Assembly: GCA_032117595.1 (NCBI GenBank)
Contig: JAULYZ010000087.1
Span: 4,197-68,196, forward strand
From: WLJO01 sp032117595
Lineage (GTDB): Bacteria > Actinomycetota > Acidimicrobiia > Acidimicrobiales > Ilumatobacteraceae
DNA length: 64,000 bases
Direction of reading: 5' to 3'
The first letter of the stretch is position 1. Each line of letters begins with the position of its first letter. Positions 8,428-16,758 of this stretch are shown piece by piece. The translations under genes were made by a program, and so were the position numbers. Below the pieces are notes generated by a model. It was not told where the DNA came from. It saw only the letters and a program-made list of their open reading frames with translations, and did no database searches.

Positions 8428-9558
8428 ATGGTGATGCGACTGTTCGATACCGCCCGGCAGGCCGTCGTGCCGTTCGAGCCGGGCCCCACGGTCCTGATGT
8501 ACACGTGCGGCATCACGCCCTACGACGCAACGCACCTCGGTCACGCCGCCACCTTCATCGCCTACGACGTGCTCCAGCGTCGACTCATCGACCTCGGCCA
8601 CACCGTGAAGTGCGTGCGCAACGTCACCGATGTGGACGACCCGCTCTTCGCCAAGGCCCGACAGTTGGGCGTTCACTACCTCGACCTCGCAGCGGGCGAG
8701 GAGGCGCGCTTCGAGCGTGACATGGTGGCGCTCAACGCTCTCCCGGTGTACAGCACGCCCCGTGCTTCGTCGGCAATTCCCGACATCCGCGGCTTCATCG
8801 GCATGGTGCTCGACCGCGGGTATGCCTACCAAGCGGGGGGTTCGGTGTACTTCGACGTCACCAAGTTCCCCTCCTTCGGCCAGGTGAGCCACTACACCAA
8901 TGACGAGATGATCGAGTTCGCCCGTGAGCGCGGTGGCGATGTCGACAACCCGGCGAAGCGTCACCCGCTCGACTTCGTGCTCTGGCAGCCGTCTGCGCCC
9001 GACGAACCTGCCTGGGACACCATGTGGGGCCCCGGTCGGCCCGGCTGGCACATCGAGTGCTCCGCCCTCGCCCTGCGCGAACTCGGCACCACCATCGACC
9101 TGCACGGCGGCGGGAGCGACCTCATCTTCCCGCACCACGAGTGCGAGCGCGCCCAGAGCGAGGCGGCCACGGGCGAGCCCTTCGTGCGTCACTGGATGCA
9201 CACCGCGATGATCTACATGAACGGACACAAGATGTCGAAGAGCCTCGGCAATCTGGTCTTCGTCGACCGTCTCCGCCAGACGTGGGATCCGCGGGCGATC
9301 CGTCTTGCCATCATCGAGCACCACTACCGCACACCGTGGGAGTGGGACGACTCGGTGATGCCGCGCAATGCAGACCGTCTCGCCCGTTGGCGGACTGCTG
9401 CACGCGGTGGTGACGGTGAGGACGTGCTCGCGTCGGTGCGGGAGCGACTCGACGACGACCTCGACAGCGCAGGCGCAGTCGCCGAGGTTGATGCCGCCGC
9501 TGCTGCAGGCCGAAACGTCTGGCCCGCAGCGTCGTTGCTCGGCGTCGAGCTCGCATGA
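8428..9558 (+). CDS. mshC: Cysteine--1D-myo-inosityl 2-amino-2-deoxy-alpha-D-glucopyranoside ligase
   Basis: MshC activates cysteine as the adenylate and joins it to GlcN-inositol in mycothiol synthesis. The 376-residue protein is a cut-down cysteinyl-tRNA synthetase paralogue. It has the class I HIGH-like site in CGITPYDATHLGHAATF, the block RNVTDVDDPLFAKA, the zinc-site region GWHIECSALAL and HHECERAQSEA, and KMSKSLGNL. It lacks the C-terminal anticodon-binding domains. Isoleucine after Cys-Gly and the ATHLGHAAT sequence mark MshC; true CysRS usually reads CGPTVYD. It is somewhat shorter than the roughly 410 residues of mycobacterial MshC. The start may be 8428 or the ATG at 8434. Its presence implies a mycothiol-producing actinobacterium. 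Confidence 0.85.
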   Translation: MVMRLFDTARQAVVPFEPGPTVLMYTCGITPYDATHLGHAATFIAYDVLQRRLIDLGHTVKCVRNVTDVDDPLFAKARQLGVHYLDLAAGEEARFERDMVALNALPVYSTPRASSAIPDIRGFIGMVLDRGYAYQAGGSVYFDVTKFPSFGQVSHYTNDEMIEFARERGGDVDNPAKRHPLDFVLWQPSAPDEPAWDTMWGPGRPGWHIECSALALRELGTTIDLHGGGSDLIFPHHECERAQSEAATGEPFVRHWMHTAMIYMNGHKMSKSLGNLVFVDRLRQTWDPRAIRLAIIEHHYRTPWEWDDSVMPRNADRLARWRTAARGGDGEDVLASVRERLDDDLDSAGAVAEVDAAAAAGRNVWPAASLLGVELA

Positions 9559-9594
9559 CGCCGGGTTCCGGCAAACCGGCCGCAGCGAGCGTCG

Positions 9595-9600
9595 TACACT
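9595..9600 (+). promoter_or_regulatory. Predicted -10 element of the acyltransferase gene
   Basis: TACACT, 6 bases before the ATG at 9607. A leaderless start is predicted. Confidence 0.5.
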
Positions 9601-9606
9601 CCGGAC

Positions 9607-10332
9607 ATGACGATCCCCGAGTACCGGGGCGCGGGCCCCTCGCAGGACCGCTTGCGTGCCGTGCTGGCCCCGCTCGCCCGGTGCGTCTGGAAGATCCATC
9701 TCGAGGGCTTCGAACGTCTGCCGCAATCGGGTCCAGCCATTCTGTGTCCGAACCACATCTCGTTCATGGACTCAGCGTTCCTGATGCTCACTGTGCCGCG
9801 TCGGATCAGCTTTGTCGGCAAGGCCGAATACATGGGCTCCTGGAAGACGAAGTACTTCTTCCCGTTCATGGGGATGATCCCGATCGATCGGGCCGGGGGT
9901 GAGCGAAGCCGCGCAGCGCTCGATGCAGCCGCAGCGGTGTTGCGCCGTGGTGAGCTGTTCGGCATCTACCCGGAGGGCACCCGGAGTCGCGATGGAGTGC
10001 TGTACCGCGGGAGGACCGGCGCCGCGCGCCTGGCGGTCGACGTTGGATGCCGGATCTACCCGGTGGGCATCGTGGGCACGGCTGAGATCCAGCCGCCCGA
10101 TGCCCGAATCCCGAAGCCGTTGCGCTCGTGCAGTCTGCGAATCGGCCCTCCGATCGATCCGGCCAACTATCCGTCGTCCGATACCGATCCGGGCGCGTTG
10201 CGATCGATCACCGACGACGTCATGCGCGCGATCCAGGCCCTGACCGGTCAGGAGTACCGCGACATCTACGCAGGCACTGCGGACGACTCGGGGATCGGCG
10301 AGGGCGCCGGGGGCGCGGCCGCTCCGGACTGA
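9607..10332 (+). CDS. 1-acyl-sn-glycerol-3-phosphate acyltransferase (PlsC family)
   Basis: Membrane-associated lysophospholipid acyltransferase that transfers an acyl chain to lysophosphatidate or a related glycerolipid. The 241-residue protein contains the HX4D catalytic motif in CPNHISFMDSAF, the acyl-phosphate-binding block GMIPIDRAGG and the third motif YPEGTRSRDG, in the usual order and spacing. The tail after about residue 215 is low-complexity Gly/Ala-rich. It stands between mshC and thrS with its own predicted leaderless promoter. It could acylate another lipid acceptor; actinobacteria carry several paralogues. Confidence 0.85.
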   Translation: MTIPEYRGAGPSQDRLRAVLAPLARCVWKIHLEGFERLPQSGPAILCPNHISFMDSAFLMLTVPRRISFVGKAEYMGSWKTKYFFPFMGMIPIDRAGGERSRAALDAAAAVLRRGELFGIYPEGTRSRDGVLYRGRTGAARLAVDVGCRIYPVGIVGTAEIQPPDARIPKPLRSCSLRIGPPIDPANYPSSDTDPGALRSITDDVMRAIQALTGQEYRDIYAGTADDSGIGEGAGGAAAPD

Positions 10333-10366
10333 ACGAAACAACGCAGTTGGACTCGCGGCCTCTCAG

Positions 10367-10372
10367 TAGGCT
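10367..10372 (+). promoter_or_regulatory. Predicted -10 element of thrS
   Basis: TAGGCT, 10 bases before the thrS ATG, giving a leader of a few bases at most. Confidence 0.45.
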
Positions 10373-10382
10373 CAACGGCCGT

Positions 10383-12356
10383 ATGTCAGAGATCGCTGTG
10401 TTGCTCCCCGATGGCTCGTCCCGCTCGCTGCCGGCCGGCGCAACGGCGTACGACCTCGCTGCGGCGATCGGGTCCCGGCTCGCGAAGGCTGCGGTGGCGG
10501 CGGTGGTGGACGGCGAGGAGCGCGACCTCTCGTCGCCGTTGAGGAACGGCAGTCGGGTAGCGATCGTCACCGAGGGCACCGATGAGGGCAGGCACGTGCT
10601 GCGTCACTCCACGGCACATGTTCTGGCGCAGGCGGTCATCCAACTGTTTCCGGGGGCCAAGTACACGATCGGCCCGGCCATCGAGGACGGCTTCTATTAC
10701 GACTTCGAGCTGCCCGGCGGTGCCACGTTCGCCGAAGACGACCTTGCACGCATCGAGGTGCGTATGCGCGAGATCATCAAGGCGAACCAGCCCTTCGTGC
10801 GCGACGAGCTGCCCGCTGGTGAGGCGCTCCGGGTGTTCGCCGACCAGCCCTACAAGTGCGAGATCATCGAGCGGGTCTCCTCGGGAGCCGCCGACGGCGC
10901 CGATTCCGGGGAGGTCGGCTCGGGCGAGACCATCAGCGTCTACCGGAACTCGGAGTCCTTCGTCGATCTGTGCCGTGGCCCGCATGTGCCCAGTACGGCG
11001 CGACTCGGGCACTTCAAGCTCATGAAGGTGGCCGGTGCGTACTGGCGGGGGAGCGAGAAGGGCCCGATGCTGCAGCGCATCTACGGCACAGCCTGGGAGT
11101 CGAAAGATGCGCTGGCCGAGCACCTGCACCGCCTCGAGGAGGCCGAGAAGCGCGATCACCGCCGCCTCGCCACCGAACTCGACCTGCTGAGCTTTCCCCA
11201 GGAACTCGGCGGTGGGCTCGCTGTGTGGCACCCCAAGGGCGCGATTGTCCGCAAGCTCATGGAGGACTACAGCCGCATCCGTCACCAGACGGGCGGTTAT
11301 GAGTTCGTCTTCACGCCCCACCTCGCGAACGCCAACCTCTTCCAGACCTCGGGTCACCTCGACTTCTACAAGGACGGCATGTACCCGGCGATGGAGATGG
11401 ACAACGGTGTCTATTACCCCAAGCCGATGAACTGCCCGATGCACTGCCTCATCTACCGTTCGAGGCAGCGCTCGTACCGCGAATTGCCGCTGCGTCTCTT
11501 CGAGCTCGGGACTGTCTACCGCTACGAGCGGGCAGGCACCCTGCATGGCCTCATGCGTATTCGGGGCTTCACGCAGGACGACAGCCACATCTACTGCACC
11601 GAGGACCAGCTGCAGGACGAGATCGCGTCGCTGCTCGACTTCGTGATGAGCGTGCTGCGCACCTTCGGTTTCCACGAGTTCACCGCCAACCTCTCCACCA
11701 AGGACCCTGCCAAGTACGTCGGCGACGATGCGATCTGGGATCGCGCCACCGACGCGCTCCGGAATGCCCTCGAGCGCTACGGCCTCTCCTACAAGGTGAA
11801 AGAGGGCGACGCCGCCTTCTACGGACCCAAGATCGACATCGACGTGAAGGATGCGATCGGACGTACGTGGCAGTTGTCCACCATTCAGTGCGACTTCAAC
11901 CTGCCCGAGCGATTCGGTCTGGAGTACGTGGGCGCCGACAGCGGCCGTCACCGGCCGATCATGCTGCACCGCGCCCTGTTCGGGTCCGTCGAGCGCTTCT
12001 TCGGCGTGCTCGTCGAGCACTACGCGGGAGCGTTCCCAGCGTGGCTCGCCCCGGTGCAGGTGCGGGTGCTCCCGGTCGCAGCCAGTCACCAGCAGTACGC
12101 AGAGTCGATCATCGCCCGCCTCGCAGCGGCGGGCTTCCGCGCGGATCTCGTGGACTCGTCGGATCCGCTCGGAAAGCGGATCCGCAACGGAAAGCTCGAG
12201 AAGATTCCGTACGTCCTGGTGGTGGGCGACACCGACGTGTCGTCCGGCACGGTGGGCGTCAACCCGCGCGGCGGCGACGTCGAACGCGACGTGAGTGTCG
12301 ATTCGTTCATCGAGCGGCTGCGCGCTGACGTTGCTGTCGCCAGCGTCGGTGCCTGA
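10383..12356 (+). CDS. thrS: Threonyl-tRNA synthetase
   Basis: Class II synthetase charging tRNA-Thr. The 657 residues contain an N-terminal TGS domain (about 1-62), the editing domain with His75/His79 in RHSTAHVLAQ and the downstream CRGPHVPST, then the catalytic core with PMNCPMHC (zinc Cys), RYERAGTLHGLMRIRGFTQD (motif 2), motif 3 as GSVERFFGVLVEHYAGAFP, and an anticodon-binding domain. A short Gly/Ser/Glu insertion (SSGAADGADSGEVGSG) sits in the editing region. The ATG at 10383 gives a complete TGS domain. It opens the thrS-HIT arrangement known from mycobacteria. Confidence 0.96.
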   Translation: MSEIAVLLPDGSSRSLPAGATAYDLAAAIGSRLAKAAVAAVVDGEERDLSSPLRNGSRVAIVTEGTDEGRHVLRHSTAHVLAQAVIQLFPGAKYTIGPAIEDGFYYDFELPGGATFAEDDLARIEVRMREIIKANQPFVRDELPAGEALRVFADQPYKCEIIERVSSGAADGADSGEVGSGETISVYRNSESFVDLCRGPHVPSTARLGHFKLMKVAGAYWRGSEKGPMLQRIYGTAWESKDALAEHLHRLEEAEKRDHRRLATELDLLSFPQELGGGLAVWHPKGAIVRKLMEDYSRIRHQTGGYEFVFTPHLANANLFQTSGHLDFYKDGMYPAMEMDNGVYYPKPMNCPMHCLIYRSRQRSYRELPLRLFELGTVYRYERAGTLHGLMRIRGFTQDDSHIYCTEDQLQDEIASLLDFVMSVLRTFGFHEFTANLSTKDPAKYVGDDAIWDRATDALRNALERYGLSYKVKEGDAAFYGPKIDIDVKDAIGRTWQLSTIQCDFNLPERFGLEYVGADSGRHRPIMLHRALFGSVERFFGVLVEHYAGAFPAWLAPVQVRVLPVAASHQQYAESIIARLAAAGFRADLVDSSDPLGKRIRNGKLEKIPYVLVVGDTDVSSGTVGVNPRGGDVERDVSVDSFIERLRADVAVASVGA

Positions 12357-12365
12357 TCACGTGTC

Positions 12366-12893
12366 ATGAGCGAAGTGGCGCGACTCTGGAACGGGTGGAG
12401 GAACGCGTATGTCACCTCGGCCGGTGCCGTTGGTGGCGTGGGGAGCGATGATGCATCGTCGGGTCGCGGTTCGGTGTTCACCCGGATCCTTGCCTCGGGT
12501 CTGAGCGACGACGAGACCTACATCGTCCATCGCGGGTCGGGGGTCTTCGTGATCCTCAACGCCTTTCCGTACTCCGTCGGGCACCTTCTCGTGCTGCCGT
12601 ACCGCGAGGTGGCCGACCTCGAGATGCTGACGCCCGGCGAGACCACGGAGTTGTGGAGCACGGTGACCGACGCGGTGAGGGCACTCAAGGTTGCTTACCG
12701 ACCCGACGGCGTCAACCTCGGCGTGAACCTCGGCAAGCCTGCAGGCGGGAGCGTGAGCCAGCACCTGCACGTGCACGTGCTGCCGCGTTGGTCGGGCGAC
12801 GTCAACTTCATGGAGGCGATCGCAAACACCCGCACGCTTCCCGAGGCCCTCGTCGACACGGCCGCCAAGGTTCGGGCGGCCTGGCCCCGGTAG
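12366..12893 (+). CDS. HIT-domain nucleotide hydrolase/phosphorylase (Ap4A-type)
   Basis: Histidine-triad protein of 175 residues. The triad is QHLHVHVLPRW near residue 137. Upstream are VILNAFPYSVGHLLVLPYR and LGVNLGKPAGGSVSQH, typical of the Ap4A hydrolase/phosphorylase branch. In Mycobacterium tuberculosis the gene after thrS encodes an Ap4A-cleaving HIT protein (Rv2613c), so by order and sequence this is its counterpart. It starts 9 bases after thrS and is presumably in one unit with it. Cleavage of the dinucleotides made by aminoacyl-tRNA synthetases would suit the neighbourhood (inference). Confidence 0.85.
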   Translation: MSEVARLWNGWRNAYVTSAGAVGGVGSDDASSGRGSVFTRILASGLSDDETYIVHRGSGVFVILNAFPYSVGHLLVLPYREVADLEMLTPGETTELWSTVTDAVRALKVAYRPDGVNLGVNLGKPAGGSVSQHLHVHVLPRWSGDVNFMEAIANTRTLPEALVDTAAKVRAAWPR

Positions 12894-12910
12894 GGCCTGT
12901 GCTGCGCCGG

Positions 12911-12916
12911 TAGCGT
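12911..12916 (+). promoter_or_regulatory. Predicted -10 element of the two-helix membrane protein gene
   Basis: TAGCGT, 8 bases before the ATG at 12925. Confidence 0.4.
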
Positions 12917-12924
12917 GATTGGTG

Positions 12925-13422
12925 ATGGAACCCGACGATGTCCGCGACGAACTTCCGTCTGACCTGAACGCCGCCGGTTACGTCGGCCCCTACCGGTTCC
13001 CCGACAACTCCCGGCGCCGCATCCCGGGTGGGATCTACTTGGCGCTGGGCCTCGGGTGTCTGGTGCTGTGGATCGTTCGCTCCGGCGACGAACCCGTCTT
13101 CGTGAACCGGGGGATGCTGCTCGCTGCGGTGCTGCTCGGAATCGCCGGTGCGTTCTCGATCACCTCGGGATGGCGCATGCGCATCGACGAGAAAGAAGCG
13201 CTCGTGGTGGCCACACGCAGCGTCGGATTCCCCGTGGGGCATGCCTCTGCTCAACAGGTGTGGCGCGGACTGCGGGCGAGGCCGACGTGGCGAGTGCTCT
13301 GCTACTCGGCCGAGGACCCCCCGCGGCGTCGCGGATTCGTGCTCGTCGACGCTGTCGACGGGCGGATGATCGAGCAGATCACCGAGGACAACCCTGAGCA
13401 GGAGTGGGTCACCCCCGAGTGA
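12925..13422 (+). CDS. Two-helix membrane protein of unknown function
   Basis: I do not recognise a family. The 165-residue protein has a polar N terminus of about 35 residues, two membrane segments (IYLALGLGCLVLWIV and GMLLAAVLLGIAGAFSI) and a soluble C-terminal domain of about 95 residues with a mixed strand pattern (WRVLCYSAEDPP, GFVLVDAVDGRMIEQI). That shape resembles small bacterial PH-like membrane proteins, which is only a suggestion. TTG 12919 and GTG 12922 are alternative starts. The stop codon directly abuts the stop of the convergent anti-sigma-like gene, with no base between. Confidence 0.7.
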   Translation: MEPDDVRDELPSDLNAAGYVGPYRFPDNSRRRIPGGIYLALGLGCLVLWIVRSGDEPVFVNRGMLLAAVLLGIAGAFSITSGWRMRIDEKEALVVATRSVGFPVGHASAQQVWRGLRARPTWRVLCYSAEDPPRRRGFVLVDAVDGRMIEQITEDNPEQEWVTPE

Positions 13423-14289
13423 TCACGCCGGTGCTGCAACCGACCCGAGTGCAAGGAGTCGGTTTCTCGGCCCGTAGGCCGCAATGACGTAGAAGGTGCC
13501 CCGGACCGGTTTGGGATCGACAGCGACGAGCGGTCGTCCGGCACGGATCACGGCGATCCGGCGGCCCGCCGGCAACGTTCGGCCGTTCCACTTCTTGGTG
13601 CGCACGACGACGTAGCGCACGACGGAGCTGCCTGTTGGTGCAGCCCACGAAATGGTGGTCGCACCCGACTGCAGCGCGGCATTCACGGTGAGTCTGCGCT
13701 GGGGCGTTGGTCGTGGCCGCCCGGTGGAGTTCGTGGCGGGCGGACCGTTCGGCGTCGATCTTGCGGGCGTCGTTGGCGTTGTCGACGGTGTCGTCGGCTG
13801 AGGGCCCGGTTGATTGATGGTGCTGTCGGGCGAAACAGCGCTCGTATCGGGGCCCGAGGAACTTCCTGACCGCTCCAGCCGGCCGTCGCGCACCACGTAC
13901 TCGCTCCTCGGCCCGACGAACACGCCACCGATGACCCCGCTCGCGCCCGGGCCCCCGAGCACGATGGCGCCCTCGGGGAGCGCCTCGCCGCCCTGGGCGG
14001 ACAGGCTCTCCCCGTCGGGAAGCTCGACGGTGATGTCGCGTGCAGCAGCGACGACGGGCTGCACGCGCTCTGTCGACCTGCTGACAACGACGACCGACAC
14101 CGAGGCAGCCGCAGCGAGCAGCACGGCTGCACCGCCCGCAGCGACGGAACGTGAGCGGCGCCGGGCCGAAGGCACCGATGTAGAGCGGCGCCAGTTCCGT
14201 TCAATCCGGGTTGCCGTGATCTCGTCGGGCGGCTCCACAGGCGACCGGCCGAGTTCGGTGAGCAGACGCTCGAGATCGTCGCGGTTCAT
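13423..14289 (-). CDS. Putative membrane-anchored anti-sigma factor with C-terminal FnIII-like domain
   Basis: 288-residue protein 33 bases behind an ECF sigma gene, preceded by GGAGG. Residues 1-48 are cytoplasmic and basic (RRRSRS before the membrane), 49-69 form one membrane segment, about 84-140 a small beta-rich domain with ITVELPDGESLSAQG that recalls FecR-type sensors, and 145-197 a Pro/Thr/Ser-rich linker. Residues 198-285 have a fibronectin-III-like strand pattern (TISWAAPTG, VVRYVVVRT, GTFYVIAAYG). No HxxxCxxC zinc anti-sigma motif is present. The anti-sigma role is inferred from position and topology. It could instead be an unrelated envelope protein co-transcribed with the sigma gene. 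Confidence 0.65.
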   Translation of the reverse strand: MNRDDLERLLTELGRSPVEPPDEITATRIERNWRRSTSVPSARRRSRSVAAGGAAVLLAAAASVSVVVVSRSTERVQPVVAAARDITVELPDGESLSAQGGEALPEGAIVLGGPGASGVIGGVFVGPRSEYVVRDGRLERSGSSSGPDTSAVSPDSTINQPGPQPTTPSTTPTTPARSTPNGPPATNSTGRPRPTPQRRLTVNAALQSGATTISWAAPTGSSVVRYVVVRTKKWNGRTLPAGRRIAVIRAGRPLVAVDPKPVRGTFYVIAAYGPRNRLLALGSVAAPA

Positions 14290-14322
14290 GAACGGCGACC
14301 TCCGCGGTGCATCCCCGGACGA

Positions 14323-14892
14323 CTACCGCTCATGGCTGTCCGCCTCGGGTCCGATGACACGTTCGAGCGACCCGAGGGCGCGGTAGAGGAGTGCTGCGAC
14401 CACCTGTGGTGTGGTTCCCATGGCCTCGGCGGTCTCCTGGGGGCTGAGTCCTGCGAGGTACCGGAGTGCAATGACCTCGTGGTGCCGGGCCGGGATGCGG
14501 TCCAGCGCAGCACGCAGCGACTCGAGGTCGAGGCGCAGGTTGACCGTGTCTGCGGGATCTGCAGCGAGGGAAACGGGTGCACCGGCCAGGCGTTCGAGTG
14601 CCCGTTCCTTGCGGCCGTTGCGGCGGAAGTGCGTGGAAACCTCGTTCGCTGCGATGCGATAGAGCCACGGACCGAGGCCGGCCGGACCGACCTCCACGCG
14701 ATGAATGTTCTTCCACGCCCGCTCGAAGACGAGTGCCGTGATGTCGTCTGCCAGATGGCGGTCCCCGCAGCGTCGGACGGTGAAGGCGTGGATCCGGTGC
14801 AGATAGCGGCGGTAGAGGAGCGCAAAGGCATCGGGGTCGAGGCGGGCACGGGCGACGAGGGTGCGGTCATCGGGCTCGTCGGTGTTGTCCAC
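14323..14892 (-). CDS. RNA polymerase sigma factor, sigma-70 family (ECF type)
   Basis: Small alternative sigma factor of 189 residues with only regions 2 and 4. Region 2 is seen as FALLYRRYLHRIHAF, HLADDITALVFERAWKNIHR and GPWLYRIAANEVSTHFRR. Region 4 is seen as LDRIPARHHEVIALRYLAGL followed by the helix-turn-helix SPQETAEAMGTTPQVVAALL. The GTG at 14892 is chosen because the longer in-frame N terminus (up to 14970) has no sigma similarity; no strong Shine-Dalgarno sequence supports it. It is divergent from pgsA across a 227-base intergenic region, the longest in the window, and is followed by the putative membrane anti-sigma gene. Confidence 0.85.
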   Translation of the reverse strand: MDNTDEPDDRTLVARARLDPDAFALLYRRYLHRIHAFTVRRCGDRHLADDITALVFERAWKNIHRVEVGPAGLGPWLYRIAANEVSTHFRRNGRKERALERLAGAPVSLAADPADTVNLRLDLESLRAALDRIPARHHEVIALRYLAGLSPQETAEAMGTTPQVVAALLYRALGSLERVIGPEADSHER

Positions 14893-15107
14893 GCGGGAAC
14901 AGTGTGACGCGTCGAGGTGGGACGTCCCAGCCGGCCCGGCTGCCTCTCGGGGCACTCGATGCTCTCCCACACAGCACCGAGAACGCCGTTGAGCCTGCGT
15001 GATGACGATGTGCGCACGCTGGGGTGGATCGGCACGGGCCTCGGTCGGGGCGGTCGGGGAGTCAAGGGGTCAACGAGGTGCGCGCCGAGCGGGTTCATAC
15101 CCTCGGG

Positions 15108-15113
15108 TAACCT
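15108..15113 (+). promoter_or_regulatory. Predicted -10 element of the pgsA operon
   Basis: TAACCT, 6 bases before the pgsA ATG. The rest of 14893-15119 shows no other feature that I can support. Confidence 0.55.
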
Positions 15114-15119
15114 GTCCAC

Positions 15120-15833
15120 ATGTTCGACGGAAAGTTCCGGGCACCGGTGGAGCGAGCGGTCAAGCCCATCGGCGACACGCTCCGGCGGACCAAACTGAGC
15201 CCCGATCACCTCACGGTGATGGGTCTCCTCGTGGGTGCCGGGGCCGGCGTGGCCATCGGCGCCGGTGCACTCACCCTCGGGTTCCTGCTCGTGGTGCTCG
15301 CTGCCCTGCCCGATCTGCTCGATGGAGCGCTTGCGAAGGCGAGCGGCACCTCGAGCCAGCGTGGAGCCTTCTTCGACTCGGTGATCGACCGGGTCACCGA
15401 TGCCTTCCTCTTCGGCGGCCTTGCGTGGTTCTTCATCACGGACCACCCGGACAATCCGGAGTTGGGCGTCCTCCCGATGGCGGTGCTCGCCGTCTCGTCG
15501 ATCATCTCCTACCAGCGGGCAAAGGCCGAGTCGCTCGGCCTCCAGGCCAAGGGCGGACTCATGGAGCGGGCCGAGCGGGTGATCCTGCTGTGCTTCGGGC
15601 TCCTCTTCGACAACCTGCTCGTCTGGGTCATGTGGCTGATGCTCGTGCTCGTCGTCATCACCGCCGTGCAGCGCTTCGTGAAGGTCTGGCGCCAGGCCGC
15701 GGTGGCGCCGGTTGTTGCGGCCCGGATCGAGCAGCGTCGGTCCCGCCGCCAGTCCCGGCGTGTCGCTCGGGTCGACCGTCGGGCGAGCGCACGGGTGAAG
15801 CCCCGCCGGCCGCGCCCATCGTCACCGGGCTGA
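15120..15833 (+). CDS. pgsA: CDP-alcohol phosphatidyltransferase, probable phosphatidylinositol phosphate synthase
   Basis: Integral membrane enzyme that condenses CDP-diacylglycerol with an alcohol phosphate, in actinobacteria inositol phosphate. The signature is at residues 65-90: D65, D68-G69, A72, G82, D86 and D90. The motif normally reads AR where this protein has Ala72-Lys73, a conservative change. Several hydrophobic segments surround it, and the last 45 residues are highly basic (Arg-rich), probably cytosolic. The next gene is a PIM-type acyltransferase, the same order as mycobacterial pgsA1, which is the reason for preferring the inositol substrate over glycerol phosphate. Confidence 0.82.
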   Translation: MFDGKFRAPVERAVKPIGDTLRRTKLSPDHLTVMGLLVGAGAGVAIGAGALTLGFLLVVLAALPDLLDGALAKASGTSSQRGAFFDSVIDRVTDAFLFGGLAWFFITDHPDNPELGVLPMAVLAVSSIISYQRAKAESLGLQAKGGLMERAERVILLCFGLLFDNLLVWVMWLMLVLVVITAVQRFVKVWRQAAVAPVVAARIEQRRSRRQSRRVARVDRRASARVKPRRPRPSSPG

Positions 15834-15837
15834 CGCC

Positions 15838-16758
15838 GTGGCCGACGTCGGCGGCGCACCGTCGCTCGGGCAATCGCTCACCACGATGGGGTACCGGGCC
15901 GCCTCGCTGGCGGCAAACCTCACCCCGGGGCCCGTGGCGCAGTTCATGTCGGGTGTTGCCGGCAGTGGCTTCGCCGTTGCGATGCGCGACCGGCGTGAGA
16001 TGGTGGAGCGCCACCTCCGCCGAGCCGACCCGACGCTGTCCGGCCGCGCCCTCAGGCGGGCCGTTCAAGAAGCCTTCGACTCCTACAGTCGTTACTGGGT
16101 GGAGAGTTTTCGACTGCCGTATCTCCCCGCAGAGGTGGTCGACCGGGCGTTCACCCGCGATGGGTTTCAACACGTCCTCGACGGCATCGCTGGCGGCAAG
16201 GGGGTGATCCTTGCGCTGCCGCACTTGGGCGGCTGGGAGTGGGCCGGGCGCTGGTTGGCCGATCAGGGACAGCGTCTGACCGTGGTGGTGGAGGAACTCG
16301 AGAACAAAGAACTCTTCGAGTGGTTCAAGAGTCTTCGATCGCGCCTCGGCATGACCGTGGTGCCCGTCGGGCCGGATGCGGCTGCCGCCGTGGGGCGTGC
16401 GCTCAAGGCGAACGAGGTCGTGTGCCTCCTGTGCGACCGCGACATCCAAGGGGGTGGAGTGGAGGTCGAGTTCTTCGGCGAGCGCACCACGCTGCCTGGC
16501 GGTCCGGCGATGCTCGGATTTCGCTCGGGTGCTCCGGTGCTCCCGGTGGCGGTGTATTTCGAGGACCGGTACAACGGGCATCACGCCATCATTCGCCCGC
16601 CGCTCGATGTGTCCCGCACTGCCGCGAGCCTGCGTGACGACGTGCAGCGGGTGACCCAGAGCCTTGCTCACGAGCTCGAGTGGCTGATCCGTCGAGCGCC
16701 CTCGCAGTGGCATCTCTTTCAGCCGAACTGGCCCAGCGACCCGGGGTACGGGTCGTGA
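15838..16758 (+). CDS. Phosphatidylinositol mannoside acyltransferase (LpxL/HtrB family, PatA-like)
   Basis: Peripheral membrane acyltransferase that acylates a mannose of phosphatidylinositol mannosides. The 306-residue protein has the family catalytic HX4E site in ALPHLGGWEWAGRWLA, preceded by SYSRYWVESFRLPYL, and the block LCDRDIQGGGVEVEFFGE with the nearby LPGGPAMLGFRSGAPVLP. It begins at a GTG 4 bases after the pgsA stop and is thus an operon member. The gene order pgsA, acyltransferase, with pimA further on matches mycobacteria. Acyl donor and exact acceptor are inferred from the family. Confidence 0.83.
   Translation: MADVGGAPSLGQSLTTMGYRAASLAANLTPGPVAQFMSGVAGSGFAVAMRDRREMVERHLRRADPTLSGRALRRAVQEAFDSYSRYWVESFRLPYLPAEVVDRAFTRDGFQHVLDGIAGGKGVILALPHLGGWEWAGRWLADQGQRLTVVVEELENKELFEWFKSLRSRLGMTVVPVGPDAAAAVGRALKANEVVCLLCDRDIQGGGVEVEFFGERTTLPGGPAMLGFRSGAPVLPVAVYFEDRYNGHHAIIRPPLDVSRTAASLRDDVQRVTQSLAHELEWLIRRAPSQWHLFQPNWPSDPGYGS

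Noticed and set aside
8428..9558. Cysteinyl-tRNA synthetase
   Set aside because: It has the CGITPYDATHLGH form and lacks the C-terminal tRNA-binding domains, both of which point to MshC.
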